From Labilithrix luteola (GTDB taxonomy: Bacteria; Myxococcota_A; Polyangia; Polyangiales; Polyangiaceae), in contig NZ_CP012333.1 in NCBI RefSeq assembly GCF_001263205.1, forward strand, positions 2,542,001 through 2,606,000: a stretch of DNA of 64,000 bases, written 5' to 3'. Position numbers and translations under genes: made by a program. Position 1 is the stretch's first letter. Every line of letters starts with the position of its first letter. The notes beneath the pieces are model-generated. The model had not been told where the DNA came from and ran no database searches. It saw only the letters and a list, made by a program, of their open reading frames with translations. This document shows positions 1 to 9,260 of this stretch, piece after piece.

Positions 1-2397
1 AGATATGCGCGCGTCGCCGCCGTCATCCTGACGGTGCTGTCGATATTCCTCGTCACGCGATTGCGTCTGTCGCGGGACCTCACGGAGCTCTTTCCGGCCA
101 CCGCCGAGGCCTCGGCGCTCGCACGTGTCACGCGCGTGTTCGGTGGCGGCGACGTGGCTCTCGTCTTGCTCGAGGGTGACGACCCGGCCGAGGTCGAACG
201 CGCGGCGAACGCTGCCACCGAGAACCTGCGCAAGTGCGATGTCGTCGCCCAGGTCGTGACGGGGCCGCCGGCGCCGAAACCGACCGAAGCGCCCGATCCG
301 ACGGCGGCGTGGCGGTGGGCGGGCCCCATCGCACGCGAGAAGCTCGCGCAGGCCGTGACCGAAGAAGGCATGCGCGAACGACTTCGCGACACGCGTGCCT
401 TGCTGCTCGCTCCGGGTTCGAGCGACGTGGCACCCATCGTCACGCGTGATCCGCTGCGCTTGTCGATGATCCCCTGGGAAGGACGCATCGAGCTCGCGGC
501 GGGTGCGCGAGGCACGCCGGGCGGCGCGTTCGTGACCGAAGACGGCCACACGCGATTGCTCGTCGTCGAGCCCCGAGGTCGAGCCTTCGAGTCCGGCGCT
601 GCCGCGAAGTTCACCCGCGAAGCGGAAGAGGCGCTCGACACCGCGAGGAAGGCACACCCGAAGGTCTCCGTGCGGCTCACCGGTGGTCACGTCATCGCCA
701 AAGAGACAGAGACGATGATGCGCGGCGACCTCGAGAAGAGCGGCGTGCTCTCGATGGTCCTCGCGTCCGTCGTGTTCGTGCTGACCTTCCGTCGACCGCG
801 CGCACTCGTCGCCGTTCTACCTCCGCTCGCCGCCGGCACGCTGTGGACGACGGCGCTGGCTGCACTCATCTATCCGCATCTGTCGGCCATCGCGACGGCC
901 TTCGCGGCGGTCGTGGTCGGCGTGGGCGTCGACACGGGCGTGCATGTCTACGGCCGCCTCTTGTCGGCACGACGCGAAGGGCACGGACCGGAGCGCGCGG
1001 CGGACATCGCGTTTCGCGAGACCTATCGGCCCACGCTCGGCGCGGCGCTCGCAGCCGGTGGAGCCTTCGGTTGCCTCGCCCTCTCGGACATCCAGGGCAT
1101 GCGCCAGCTCGGCGTGCTCTGCGCCGTCGGTGAGGTGCTGACGGCCGTGGCCATTCTCCTCGTCGTGCCCGTCGTGGGCTGCTGGCTCGAACGCGGAGCA
1201 CCGCCTCCCGCGCGAAAGCTCGATTTCGTGGCGAAGCTCACCGCAACGAGGCCTCGCGCGCTGCTCGCGCTGGCGGCCGCCGTGGCGTGTGTGGCCGTTT
1301 CACTCGCGCTCGGCCCGCCGAAGCTCGATCACGGCGTGGTGGCGCTCGACGCCAAGACGCTTCCTGCGCTCGCCACCTACGAGAGAATCTATTCGGCCTT
1401 CGGCGGCACGCGTGGGCAGCTCGTCGCGGTGTCGAGCGATGCCGACGAGAGCCGCGCGCGAGCACGTGCCGATGCCGTGGCGGAAGTCGCCGAGAAGCTC
1501 ACCGCGGCGGGCGTCATCGCGGGCTTCGATGCGCTCGGAACGATCGCGCCGTCGGAAGCCGCGCAGCGCGCACGCCTCGCCGAGCGCGACAAGCTCGATT
1601 TGCCCGCGAAACGAGCCTTGCTCGAACGCATGCTGCGCGAAGAGGGCTTCTCCACCGACGCCTTCGAGCCGGCTCTCGCGGCATTCGCCCATCCGACCGA
1701 GCAGGTGTCGGGCGAGTCCCCGGCGGCGGCCGCGGGCATGGATTGGCTCGTTCGCCGCCATCTCGGCAAAGACGAGCACGGCGCGATCGCCGTCACCTAC
1801 GTCCGCCTCACGAAAGATCCCGCCCAGGACGCCATGGCGCGCGCCTCGATCCGCGCCGCCGATCCTGAAGCCGTGCTGACCGGCTACGCAGACCTGGAAG
1901 GCTCGCTGAAGACCACGCTCTCGGAAGATCTCCCGCGCGTGCTCTTCGCTGCCATGGGCATGGTCCTCGTCGTGCTCGCGTTCTCGCTCAAGCGCCCGCT
2001 CGCGATCGCACTCGCTGTCGCCGTGCTCGTCGTCGAGATCGCGATCGTGCTGCTCGCTTCGCGGCTCGTCGGGGCGCGCTGGCACGTCTACGACGCGCTC
2101 GTGCTGCCCGTCCTGCTCGGAATCACACTCGACGAAGCGCTCTTCCTGCTCGAGGCCGCCAAGCACCACAGCATCGACGACGCGCTCGCCGAACAAGCCC
2201 CCCTCGCCTCCGCCACGGCGCTCACCACCGCGGCGGGGTTCGGTGCCCTCGTCGTGTGTCGCTTCGGAGGGCTCGTCGATGTCGGGAAAATCGGGGCGCT
2301 AGGCTCGGCCGTCGGCCTCGTCTGCGCCCTCGTGGTGATCCCGGCGGGTCTTCGCGTGCTCGCGACTACTTCACGCCCTGCGCGCAGAACCCGTTGA
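1..2397 (+). CDS. MMPL/RND-family exporter, 5' end outside the window
   Basis: The frame is already open at base 1 and reads a hydrophobic stretch (VAAVILTVLSIFLV) at once, so the true start lies upstream and only about 798 residues are visible. The layout is the duplicated RND/MMPL one: a first membrane helix, a large extracytoplasmic loop, a membrane cluster (about 750-1200) holding GVGVDTGVHVY, a second large loop, and a second cluster near the C-terminus with the matching GITLDEALFLLE. Proteins of this type move lipids or other hydrophobic molecules across the inner membrane; the HpnN-like hopanoid exporters are a close structural analogue. The substrate cannot be read from sequence. The 3' end overlaps the convergent lipoprotein gene by 32 bp. 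Confidence 0.85.
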   Translation, partial: RYARVAAVILTVLSIFLVTRLRLSRDLTELFPATAEASALARVTRVFGGGDVALVLLEGDDPAEVERAANAATENLRKCDVVAQVVTGPPAPKPTEAPDPTAAWRWAGPIAREKLAQAVTEEGMRERLRDTRALLLAPGSSDVAPIVTRDPLRLSMIPWEGRIELAAGARGTPGGAFVTEDGHTRLLVVEPRGRAFESGAAAKFTREAEEALDTARKAHPKVSVRLTGGHVIAKETETMMRGDLEKSGVLSMVLASVVFVLTFRRPRALVAVLPPLAAGTLWTTALAALIYPHLSAIATAFAAVVVGVGVDTGVHVYGRLLSARREGHGPERAADIAFRETYRPTLGAALAAGGAFGCLALSDIQGMRQLGVLCAVGEVLTAVAILLVVPVVGCWLERGAPPPARKLDFVAKLTATRPRALLALAAAVACVAVSLALGPPKLDHGVVALDAKTLPALATYERIYSAFGGTRGQLVAVSSDADESRARARADAVAEVAEKLTAAGVIAGFDALGTIAPSEAAQRARLAERDKLDLPAKRALLERMLREEGFSTDAFEPALAAFAHPTEQVSGESPAAAAGMDWLVRRHLGKDEHGAIAVTYVRLTKDPAQDAMARASIRAADPEAVLTGYADLEGSLKTTLSEDLPRVLFAAMGMVLVVLAFSLKRPLAIALAVAVLVVEIAIVLLASRLVGARWHVYDALVLPVLLGITLDEALFLLEAAKHHSIDDALAEQAPLASATALTTAAGFGALVVCRFGGLVDVGKIGALGSAVGLVCALVVIPAGLRVLATTSRPARRTR

Positions 2398-4777
2398 TGC
2401 ACTGATTCGACTTGTCGCAACAGTCGGCCGAGGTCGTGCACTTCTCCTGGATGCCCGAGCACGAGTTGGCGGGCGGCGCGTTCGTGCAAACGAGCTTGGT
2501 CTCGTCCGCGTTGGGCTGACAGAAGCCGTTGCAGCACTGGTCGCCGGTGCTGCAGTCCTCACCGTCCGACTTGCACGGGTCGAGCACCCAGAAGCCGCGC
2601 GAGTTACCGGCCAGGATTTCCTGCGCCGGAAGGTAGAACGCCGGGTGACTCGGGTCGCTATTGGCGGCCGCACCGAGATCGATCGCGGCGACCCACAGCT
2701 TCTTGACGGCGCCCTGATTGAGGTCGGTGGTGTCGTAATCCGGCGGCCAGCTCTGCCAAGGCGTGGCGGTGAGCTGGTTGCCGTACGCGCGGCGACTCGT
2801 GAACACGACCCATGCGCGACCACCGACAGCGATCGGAAGGACGGTAGGCTCGTAGTGCAGCGTGGAGTCGTCGAGGTTCGTCTCGTCGTACGAGCTCCGC
2901 GGGTCGGTCGCCGTTCCAGCGCCGTGGTTGTTCGGCAGCTTCGGCAAGTAGAGCGCCCCGCTGGTCTTGCCGTTGAGCGCGTCCAGACGCACGGGCGTCG
3001 CGCCGTCGGCGAGCGAGACCCACCAGATCTCGCTACGCGCACCGTCGCGCGTGACCATGACGCTGTCGCTCTGGCTCGGGCGAACCTCGGTCTCGTAGAT
3101 GATGCCGCTGTTGTCCGGCAAGAAGGACGGGAAGCCGATGCGCTCGCCAGCCGCCGGCGTCACGATCGTCTTGAGGTTCGTGAACGCGTGCGTGGCGGCG
3201 TCGTAGTCGGCAACGACGAGCGCGCCGTGAACGTCCTTGGTGGCGCCGGTCGCGTCGATGTACGCCACCTTCTTGTCATCGGGCGAGAACACGGGATAGC
3301 CCGCAGCGACGTTGTTGGGCAGGCCGCTCATCGGTGCAGTGGTCGGCGTCGCACCGAACTGCCAGAACGAGCTCTTGGCCGTGTTGTTCGAGGCGCCGGA
3401 GATACCCGGGTTGCTCGACGACGGATCGACCGAGTTCGTGAGCGCGAAGGAGCCGTCCTGCGTCATCGCGGCCCAGGCGAACACGCCCTCGTTGGCGAGC
3501 TGGACGCTCGAGTTCGGAACGTCGGCTGCGCTGAGGTCGTAGAGGAAGCTGCGTCCGTTGCCGGGCGTCCCCTGCTCGGCCTGGGTGACGAGCCAGCGAC
3601 CGCGCGACGACACCACGTGGCACACGCGGCAGCCGCTGTTGTCGGCCGGGTTGCCATTTCCGTCCTTGGGGCTGTCTTTACCGACGACGAGCTGCGGACC
3701 GAGCTGACCCGAGCGGATGCCGAGAATCGCGGCGCCGATCGCGTGACCCTTCTTGTCGAGGGCCGTCCAGTTCTTCACGAGCTGCGTGCCGTACGAGTTG
3801 TAATAGACGGTGCCCGACAGGCGCGCCGGCGCGACGTTCCACGTCTGGACGATGGGGCCGTAGGCCTGCGTGCCCTTCGCGACCGTGAGCTTCACGGTGA
3901 GCCGATCGGGCGTACCGTCGGGCAGCTTGCCGCCAGCACTGTTCGTGGCGATGTCCCAGATGTCCTGAGGGATCGGATGGCGCGTGAATTTGGTGCTCGG
4001 CAGAATCGCGGGACGTCCGAACGTGCCGGAGTAGGTGAAGGAGCCGCTCGACGTGGAGAGCTCGATCTTGATGGCGTCGGCGTCGCCCGTCGTCCAGCGC
4101 CACATGAGGAGCGGCGCGAGCTGGCCGCGCGGGAAGAAGGTCTTGTCGTAGGGGTAGAGCAGACCGAGGTTCTGACCACTTCCGTCCTGCGGCGATCCGA
4201 GGGCCGAGATGATGGCCGGGTCGGTGACGGCACCGCCCAGACCTTCACCACCGACACCACCGACTCCGCCGCCCGCCTTGAGGTCGTCGGGCGACTTGGG
4301 GATCTGCCCGCTCTCGCCCGGCGCATTCGGGTCGGCGCCGTTCTGGGTGCTGACGACCTTCACGAAGACCTGGCGCGTGACGATGCGACCGTTGAGGCCC
4401 GCGCTGATCGTGGCGAGGCCGCCGCTCGTGCCCTTCGGCGTGAAGATCGACGAAGTCGACGGTCCCTTCGGGATCGCCCCGATGTCACCGCGGTCGATTG
4501 ACCAGCCGACGGCGATCGGCTGACCGTTGAGCGTCGCTTTGTATTCGACCGTCGGCGCCGGCTGCCCGGTCGTCACGGTGATGGTCTGGAGATCAGCCGG
4601 GGTGACGTCGAAGGGCTGCGCGTTCGGATCGACCGAGCCGTCGTTGTCGAACCCATTGGGCCCACCCGGCGGGTTTGCGCCGTTGCCCGGGTCTTCGTCA
4701 CTGCCGCACGCAGCGGCTGCCGCCGCAGCAAGAATGGAGAAGCAAAACACACCCGTAAGTCTTCGAAGCGCCGCCAT
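2366..4777 (-). CDS. Beta-propeller-like lipoprotein with a CxxCH motif and Cys-rich tail
   Basis: The 803-residue product starts with a lipoprotein signal (LAAAAAAAC, lipid Cys24) followed by a Gly/Pro/Asn-rich linker. Residues about 60-160 look like a small beta-sandwich. The main part has repeated segments such as FSPDDKKVAYID and FLPDNSGIIYET, typical of TolB/PD40-type propeller blades. Near residue 382 is CRVCH, a c-type haem CxxCH motif in a good context. The last about 75 residues hold many cysteines in two similar modules (GDQCCNGFC and SADCCDKSNQCINGFC), probably disulphide-bonded outside the cell. The frame stays open about 990 bases further upstream, over mfd, but the signal peptide fixes the start at 4777. 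The gene is divergent from mfd across 132 bp. Function is unknown. Confidence 0.8.
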   Translation of the reverse strand: MAALRRLTGVFCFSILAAAAAAACGSDEDPGNGANPPGGPNGFDNDGSVDPNAQPFDVTPADLQTITVTTGQPAPTVEYKATLNGQPIAVGWSIDRGDIGAIPKGPSTSSIFTPKGTSGGLATISAGLNGRIVTRQVFVKVVSTQNGADPNAPGESGQIPKSPDDLKAGGGVGGVGGEGLGGAVTDPAIISALGSPQDGSGQNLGLLYPYDKTFFPRGQLAPLLMWRWTTGDADAIKIELSTSSGSFTYSGTFGRPAILPSTKFTRHPIPQDIWDIATNSAGGKLPDGTPDRLTVKLTVAKGTQAYGPIVQTWNVAPARLSGTVYYNSYGTQLVKNWTALDKKGHAIGAAILGIRSGQLGPQLVVGKDSPKDGNGNPADNSGCRVCHVVSSRGRWLVTQAEQGTPGNGRSFLYDLSAADVPNSSVQLANEGVFAWAAMTQDGSFALTNSVDPSSSNPGISGASNNTAKSSFWQFGATPTTAPMSGLPNNVAAGYPVFSPDDKKVAYIDATGATKDVHGALVVADYDAATHAFTNLKTIVTPAAGERIGFPSFLPDNSGIIYETEVRPSQSDSVMVTRDGARSEIWWVSLADGATPVRLDALNGKTSGALYLPKLPNNHGAGTATDPRSSYDETNLDDSTLHYEPTVLPIAVGGRAWVVFTSRRAYGNQLTATPWQSWPPDYDTTDLNQGAVKKLWVAAIDLGAAANSDPSHPAFYLPAQEILAGNSRGFWVLDPCKSDGEDCSTGDQCCNGFCQPNADETKLVCTNAPPANSCSGIQEKCTTSADCCDKSNQCINGFCAQGVK

Positions 4778-4909
4778 GCTTCGAGAATACACGGCCGAGG
4801 TCACTCTCCCAGAGCTCGACGGAACGAGGCCGTGGGCGCCGATGTACGCGCATGGCAGCAGCCCGGCTTGCGGTGCCGAACGCCTCCGAACTAGAAGAAG
4901 CGTTCGCCC

Positions 4910-7900
4910 ATGCCGAACGAGCTTCGAGCCAGCATTTCCGAGCGAACGGGCAAGTCGGCCGATGCGCTCGCTCAGCCTGCACCTGAGCTCGATCCGCTCC
5001 CGCCGGTCCTGCCGCCCGAGGGTGTGACGATTTCGCGACTCGCCGAAATCGCGCAGCTCGTGAACGGCAAAGGGCGCAAGCGAATCGATGTTGCAGGCGT
5101 TCGCGGAAGCGCCGACGCAGCCCTCGTGGCGACGCTCGCGAAGGGCAACGGGCCTCCGGTGGTCGTCGTCGCCGAGGACCTCGATGCAGCGCGCAGGCTC
5201 GCGGGCGACGTTCGCTTCCTGCTCGGTCGGCCGGCTCCTGCCGAGCAAGCGCTCGACGGAACCGACGAGCTCGCGTCGGACGACGACGTGCTCCTGCTCG
5301 CCACCGCCGAGTCGTCCCCCTTCGCCGACGTGAATCCCGATCGGCGCGCAGCGATGAGCCGCATGGCCACGCTCGGCCACCTCGCGAAGGACCGCCCCTT
5401 CCGCGTGCTCGTGGTCGCGGCCACGGCTCTCGCGCGCAAGCTCGTGCCGCGCAAGGTGGTGGCGGCACACACGCGGCGTGTCGTGTTCGAAGACGAACTC
5501 GATCGTGACGACCTCGTTCGCGCGCTCACCGAGAGCGGCTACATCCGCGTTCCGGTCGTCGAAGATCCCGGCTCGTTCGCCGTCCGCGGGTCGATCCTCG
5601 ACCTGTGGCCACCGGGAGCGGAAGGTCCCTCGCGCGTCGAGCTCTATGGCGATCTCGTGGTGGCCCTCAAGCCCTTCGACGCCACCGAACAGACCACGCG
5701 TGGCGAGGGGAACGTCAAAGAGCTGTGGCTCCCTCCGGCACGCGAAGCCATTCTCGCGAAAGCGCATGTCGATCGCGCGCGCGAGACGATCGCCGGCCTG
5801 GCCGACAAGATCGACTGGCCGACCACGAAGACGCGCGCGCTCATCGAAGACGTCACGACGGGTCGCGCGTTCTTCGGCGCCGACGCGTATCTGCCCGCGT
5901 ATTACGAGGGCCTCGCGTCACTCGACGAATATCTGCCCGAGGGCGCGCCCATCGTCCTCGCCTCGCCGCCGTCGATTACCCGCGCCGTGCGCGAAGAGCT
6001 CGATCGGGCGAAGGAAGACGCTTCGGCAAAATCGACCGGCCCCTACTTCGGCCTCGACACGCTGATTCGCGGCGAAGACGAGATCCTCGCCGATCTCGCC
6101 GGTCGCACCGTGGTCACGCTCCACGGCGCCGCCGTGCTCGGCAGTGAGGAAGGCGCGGTCACCACCGAAGGCGAAGAAGACGACCGCGCGACCACCGGGC
6201 TCGCAGCCTACGAGGTCACGCTATCGCCGCTTCACCTCGCCGCCTCCGACCACGACGATCTCACGCGCGCCGTGAAAGCCGCGCGCTCCGGCAAAGGACG
6301 CACCGGCACACTCGGCCCCGTCTCCCGGCGCATTCACCACTTCCGCGACAGCGGCCTTCGCGTCTTTCTGACGGCACGCGCGCAGACGCAGGCCGAACGC
6401 CTTTCGCAGCTGCTCACGCACCTCGGCGTTCGCTGCCGCGTGCGAGCCTCGCGCTTCGATCCCGCGTGGCTCACGGAGACGCGCTCAATCGACGACGAAA
6501 TCGACGCGCAGATCGTCGTCGGGCCCCTCGGCCGCGGCGTCACCATGCCCGGCGAGGGCTTCGTCGTCGTCACCGAAGAAGAGATCTTCGGCGGGCGCGC
6601 TCACCGCGCCCGTGAAAAGAAGGCGCGCGACAACGCCAGACCGTTCATCGAAGACCTCCGCAGCCTCAACGTCGGCGACTTCATCGTCCACGTCGAGCAC
6701 GGCATCGGGCGCTACCTCGGGCTCGTCCACAAAGACGTGGGCGGCCTCAAAGTCGATTTGCTCGTCGTCGAATATGCCGGCGGCGACAAGCTTTATCTCC
6801 CCGTTTATCGACTGAATCAGATTCAGAAGTTCTCGGGCGGAGAAGCCGCTGAGCCGAAGATCGACCGACTCGGCGGATCGACCTTCGCGAAGACGAAGGC
6901 GCGGGTGAAGAAGGAGGTCCGGCAGATGGCCGACGAGCTCCTCCGCCTCTACGCCGAGCGCCAGGCGCAGCCAGGAATCGCGATTCCCGCGGCCGACGAC
7001 GACTACCGCGCCTTCGAGGCCACCTTCCCGTTCGACGAGACGGACGACCAGGCGCGCGCCATCGAGGAGGTCAACAAGGACCTCGAATTGGCTCGCCCGA
7101 TGGACCGCCTCGTCTGCGGCGACGTTGGATTCGGCAAAACGGAAGTTGCCATTCGCGCGGCATTCCGAATGGCTATGAGCGGCAGGCAAGTTGCCGTTCT
7201 CTGCCCCACCACGGTCCTCGCGCAACAGCACTTCCGCACCTTCGAATCGCGCATGGGCGACTACCCCATCACGATCAAGGCGCTGAGCCGCTTCCAGAGC
7301 AAGAAGGAGCAAGACGACACGCTGGCCTCGCTGAAAGAAGGCAAGGTCGATGTCGTCATCGGAACGCACCGCCTGCTTTCGAAGGACATCCACTTCAAGC
7401 AGCTCGGTCTTCTCGTCGTCGACGAAGAGCAGCGCTTCGGCGTCACGCACAAGGAGCGCATCAAGTCTCTGCGTACGCAGGTCGACGTGCTCACGCTCAG
7501 CGCCACGCCCATTCCGCGAACGCTCCAGATGGCGGTGAGCGGCATCCGCGACCTCTCGCTCATCACCACGCCGCCCGTCGATCGCCGCGCCGTCCGCACG
7601 TTCGTCACGCGCATGGACGACCTCGTGCTCAAAGAAGCGATCGGCCGTGAGCTCTCGCGCGGCGGGCAGGTCTTCTACGTCTACAACCGCATCGAGGGCA
7701 TCTATGAGAAGGCCCAGCGCGTCCAGCAGCTCTTCCCCGACGCACGCATCGCCGTGGCTCACGGCCAGATGGCCGGCGCGAAGACCTCCGGGGCGTCGAA
7801 AGAGGCCGGCGAGACGGCGCTCGAGAAGACGATGCTCGACTTCGTGGAAGGCCGCCACGACGTGCTCGTGGCCACGGCCATCGTCGAAAGCGGCCTCGAC

Positions 7901-8713
7901 ATTCCGCGCGCGAACACCATCGTCATCGATCGCGCGGACCTCTTCGGCCTCTCGCAGCTCTACCAGCTCCGTGGCCGCGTCGGCCGTTCGAAGGAGCGCG
8001 CGTACTGCTACCTGATCGTGCCCCCGCCGAACGCCATGACCGACGAAGCCCGGGCTCGCATCGAAGCACTCGAGCGGCATACCGAGCTCGGAAGCGGCTT
8101 CAAGATCGCGAGCCTCGACCTCGAGCTCCGCGGCGCCGGCGACCTCCTCGGCGCAGAACAGTCCGGCAGCGTGGCAAGCGTCGGTCTCGATCTGTTCTGC
8201 TCCATGCTCGACGAAGCGGTGCACGAGCTCCGTGGAGAGCCGGTCATCCACGACGTGGACCCCGAGCTGTCGTTCGACGTCACCGCGCTCCTGCCGGACG
8301 ACTACGTCTCCGACGTCGGCATTCGCCTCTCGCTCTACAAGCGACTCGCCGGCGCCATCGACGAAGCGCAGGTCGGCGACATCGCGGTGGAGATGGAAGA
8401 CCGCTTCGGAGCGCCGCCCCCGGAGGCCAAGTGCCTCGTGCGCCTCATGACACTGAAGTGCGAGCTCCGAAAGATGCGCGTGCTCGGCTGCGAGGCGAAT
8501 GCCAAGAGCGTCACGCTCCATCTCCGTGAGGACACTCCGCTCGATCCCAAGAAGATCTTGGATCTCGTGAAGGCACCTCGGAGCCCCTACAAGATCACAC
8601 CGGACATGCGCCTCACGCGCCGCTTCGAGCCCACACGGGAACAGACGGGCGACGGGCTCGCCAACTGCGAGACGGTGCTCGGCGAGCTCTCTCGCTGCTG
8701 GAAAGACGGCTGA
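4910..8713 (+). CDS. mfd: Transcription-repair coupling factor
   Basis: The 1267-residue product is a full-length Mfd, the translocase that pushes stalled RNA polymerase off DNA lesions and recruits UvrA. It has an N-terminal UvrB-like region, a CarD-like RNA-polymerase interaction domain around residues 580-640 (GDFIVHVEHGIGRYLG), a Walker A motif near 736 (CGDVGFGKTEV), the DEEQ box near 836 (VVDEEQRFGV), motif III SATPIPRTL, the helicase C domain with QLRGRVGRS, and the C-terminal TRCF domain (SFDVTALLPDDYV). Family length is usually about 1150-1200; the extra length is partly an acidic insert near residues 400-430 (EEGAVTTEGEEDD). It is divergent from the lipoprotein gene at 4777 and has no operon partner. 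Confidence 0.97.
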   Translation: MPNELRASISERTGKSADALAQPAPELDPLPPVLPPEGVTISRLAEIAQLVNGKGRKRIDVAGVRGSADAALVATLAKGNGPPVVVVAEDLDAARRLAGDVRFLLGRPAPAEQALDGTDELASDDDVLLLATAESSPFADVNPDRRAAMSRMATLGHLAKDRPFRVLVVAATALARKLVPRKVVAAHTRRVVFEDELDRDDLVRALTESGYIRVPVVEDPGSFAVRGSILDLWPPGAEGPSRVELYGDLVVALKPFDATEQTTRGEGNVKELWLPPAREAILAKAHVDRARETIAGLADKIDWPTTKTRALIEDVTTGRAFFGADAYLPAYYEGLASLDEYLPEGAPIVLASPPSITRAVREELDRAKEDASAKSTGPYFGLDTLIRGEDEILADLAGRTVVTLHGAAVLGSEEGAVTTEGEEDDRATTGLAAYEVTLSPLHLAASDHDDLTRAVKAARSGKGRTGTLGPVSRRIHHFRDSGLRVFLTARAQTQAERLSQLLTHLGVRCRVRASRFDPAWLTETRSIDDEIDAQIVVGPLGRGVTMPGEGFVVVTEEEIFGGRAHRAREKKARDNARPFIEDLRSLNVGDFIVHVEHGIGRYLGLVHKDVGGLKVDLLVVEYAGGDKLYLPVYRLNQIQKFSGGEAAEPKIDRLGGSTFAKTKARVKKEVRQMADELLRLYAERQAQPGIAIPAADDDYRAFEATFPFDETDDQARAIEEVNKDLELARPMDRLVCGDVGFGKTEVAIRAAFRMAMSGRQVAVLCPTTVLAQQHFRTFESRMGDYPITIKALSRFQSKKEQDDTLASLKEGKVDVVIGTHRLLSKDIHFKQLGLLVVDEEQRFGVTHKERIKSLRTQVDVLTLSATPIPRTLQMAVSGIRDLSLITTPPVDRRAVRTFVTRMDDLVLKEAIGRELSRGGQVFYVYNRIEGIYEKAQRVQQLFPDARIAVAHGQMAGAKTSGASKEAGETALEKTMLDFVEGRHDVLVATAIVESGLDIPRANTIVIDRADLFGLSQLYQLRGRVGRSKERAYCYLIVPPPNAMTDEARARIEALERHTELGSGFKIASLDLELRGAGDLLGAEQSGSVASVGLDLFCSMLDEAVHELRGEPVIHDVDPELSFDVTALLPDDYVSDVGIRLSLYKRLAGAIDEAQVGDIAVEMEDRFGAPPPEAKCLVRLMTLKCELRKMRVLGCEANAKSVTLHLREDTPLDPKKILDLVKAPRSPYKITPDMRLTRRFEPTREQTGDGLANCETVLGELSRCWKDG

Positions 8714-8733
8714 CGAGCTCGCACGGGCGCTCA

Positions 8734-8949
8734 TCACGCCAAGTTCGCGAAATGGCGTGACGAAAGCGACGGAGGCCTCACCACGGGGCGTCCGCTCGCA
8801 GAAGTGCACTCCACACTCACATCGACCGACCGGTCGACGACGACGACGATTCGCGTGCCAGCATCGACGCGTCGAAGAGAATTTGCGGCCACGCGATGAC
8901 AGTTCGGATTCGGACAGCGCACTTCGCGAAGTGGATTAACCGACTCCAC
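8734..8949 (-). CDS. Possible small zinc-ribbon protein or remnant
   Basis: A GTG at 8949 would give 71 residues. The middle carries CPNPNC followed about 33 residues later by ECTSA, the spacing of the small Com-like zinc ribbons found in phages and myxobacteria (CPN.xC ... C..C), with the last cysteine replaced by Ala. Codon use is much less GC-rich at third positions than in neighbouring genes, which suits a transferred or decaying gene. There is no strong ribosome binding site. It may be a degraded phage-derived fragment or chance; confidence is low. Confidence 0.25.
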   Translation of the reverse strand: MESVNPLREVRCPNPNCHRVAANSLRRVDAGTRIVVVVDRSVDVSVECTSASGRPVVRPPSLSSRHFANLA

Positions 8950-9199
8950 TCTTCGTCTCGACTGGAGATAGTACGGATAGGAGGCGGAAGCGGCCCGTCC
9001 GGGGTCAGATGCGCAGCATCCGCGTCCGAAGCGACGATGGACCGCGGCGCTCACGCGAAATCGCCCCTTCTTACAGGCTCTTTCTACGTACTTCCGGCGA
9101 TGACTTCGCGCGTTGGCGCTCGAGGTGCGCGCCGGAGAACACGTCCCCCCGCGTCAACCACGACATGCGAGGACGCATGTCACATGTTTTTAATGAAAC

Positions 9200-9219
9200 C
9201 GCCGTAGCAATTAACGGCG
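9200..9219. promoter_or_regulatory. Inverted repeat upstream of the PEGA kinase gene
   Basis: CGCCGT and ACGGCG form perfect 6-bp arms around an 8-base AT-rich centre (AGCAATTA), 41 bp before the kinase start. The position and shape suit a regulator operator or a leader hairpin. No -10/-35 pair was identified with confidence. Confidence 0.3.
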
Positions 9220-9260
9220 AATACCTTTCTTTGAATCGACTCGGTCGATAGGATGAATGA

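Larger units (their letters stand above)
8714..9260. other. 547-bp gap between mfd and a kinase gene
   Basis: This gap is less GC-rich than its surroundings, most clearly in the last 90 bases. It holds a possible zinc-ribbon fragment on the minus strand (8734-8949) and a 6-bp inverted repeat (9200-9219) upstream of the kinase gene. No RNA gene and no convincing terminator was recognised. The last 10 bases hold AGGA about 8 bases before the kinase start at 9261. Confidence 0.5.

Noticed and set aside
4778..5767. A 330-codon upstream extension of the lipoprotein frame at 2366-4777
   Set aside because: It lies antisense to mfd, and the signal peptide with lipobox places the true start at 4777.
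6485..8809. A 774-codon open frame antisense to mfd
   Set aside because: Mfd motifs are complete on the plus strand; long antisense frames are expected at this GC content and this one has no recognisable domain.
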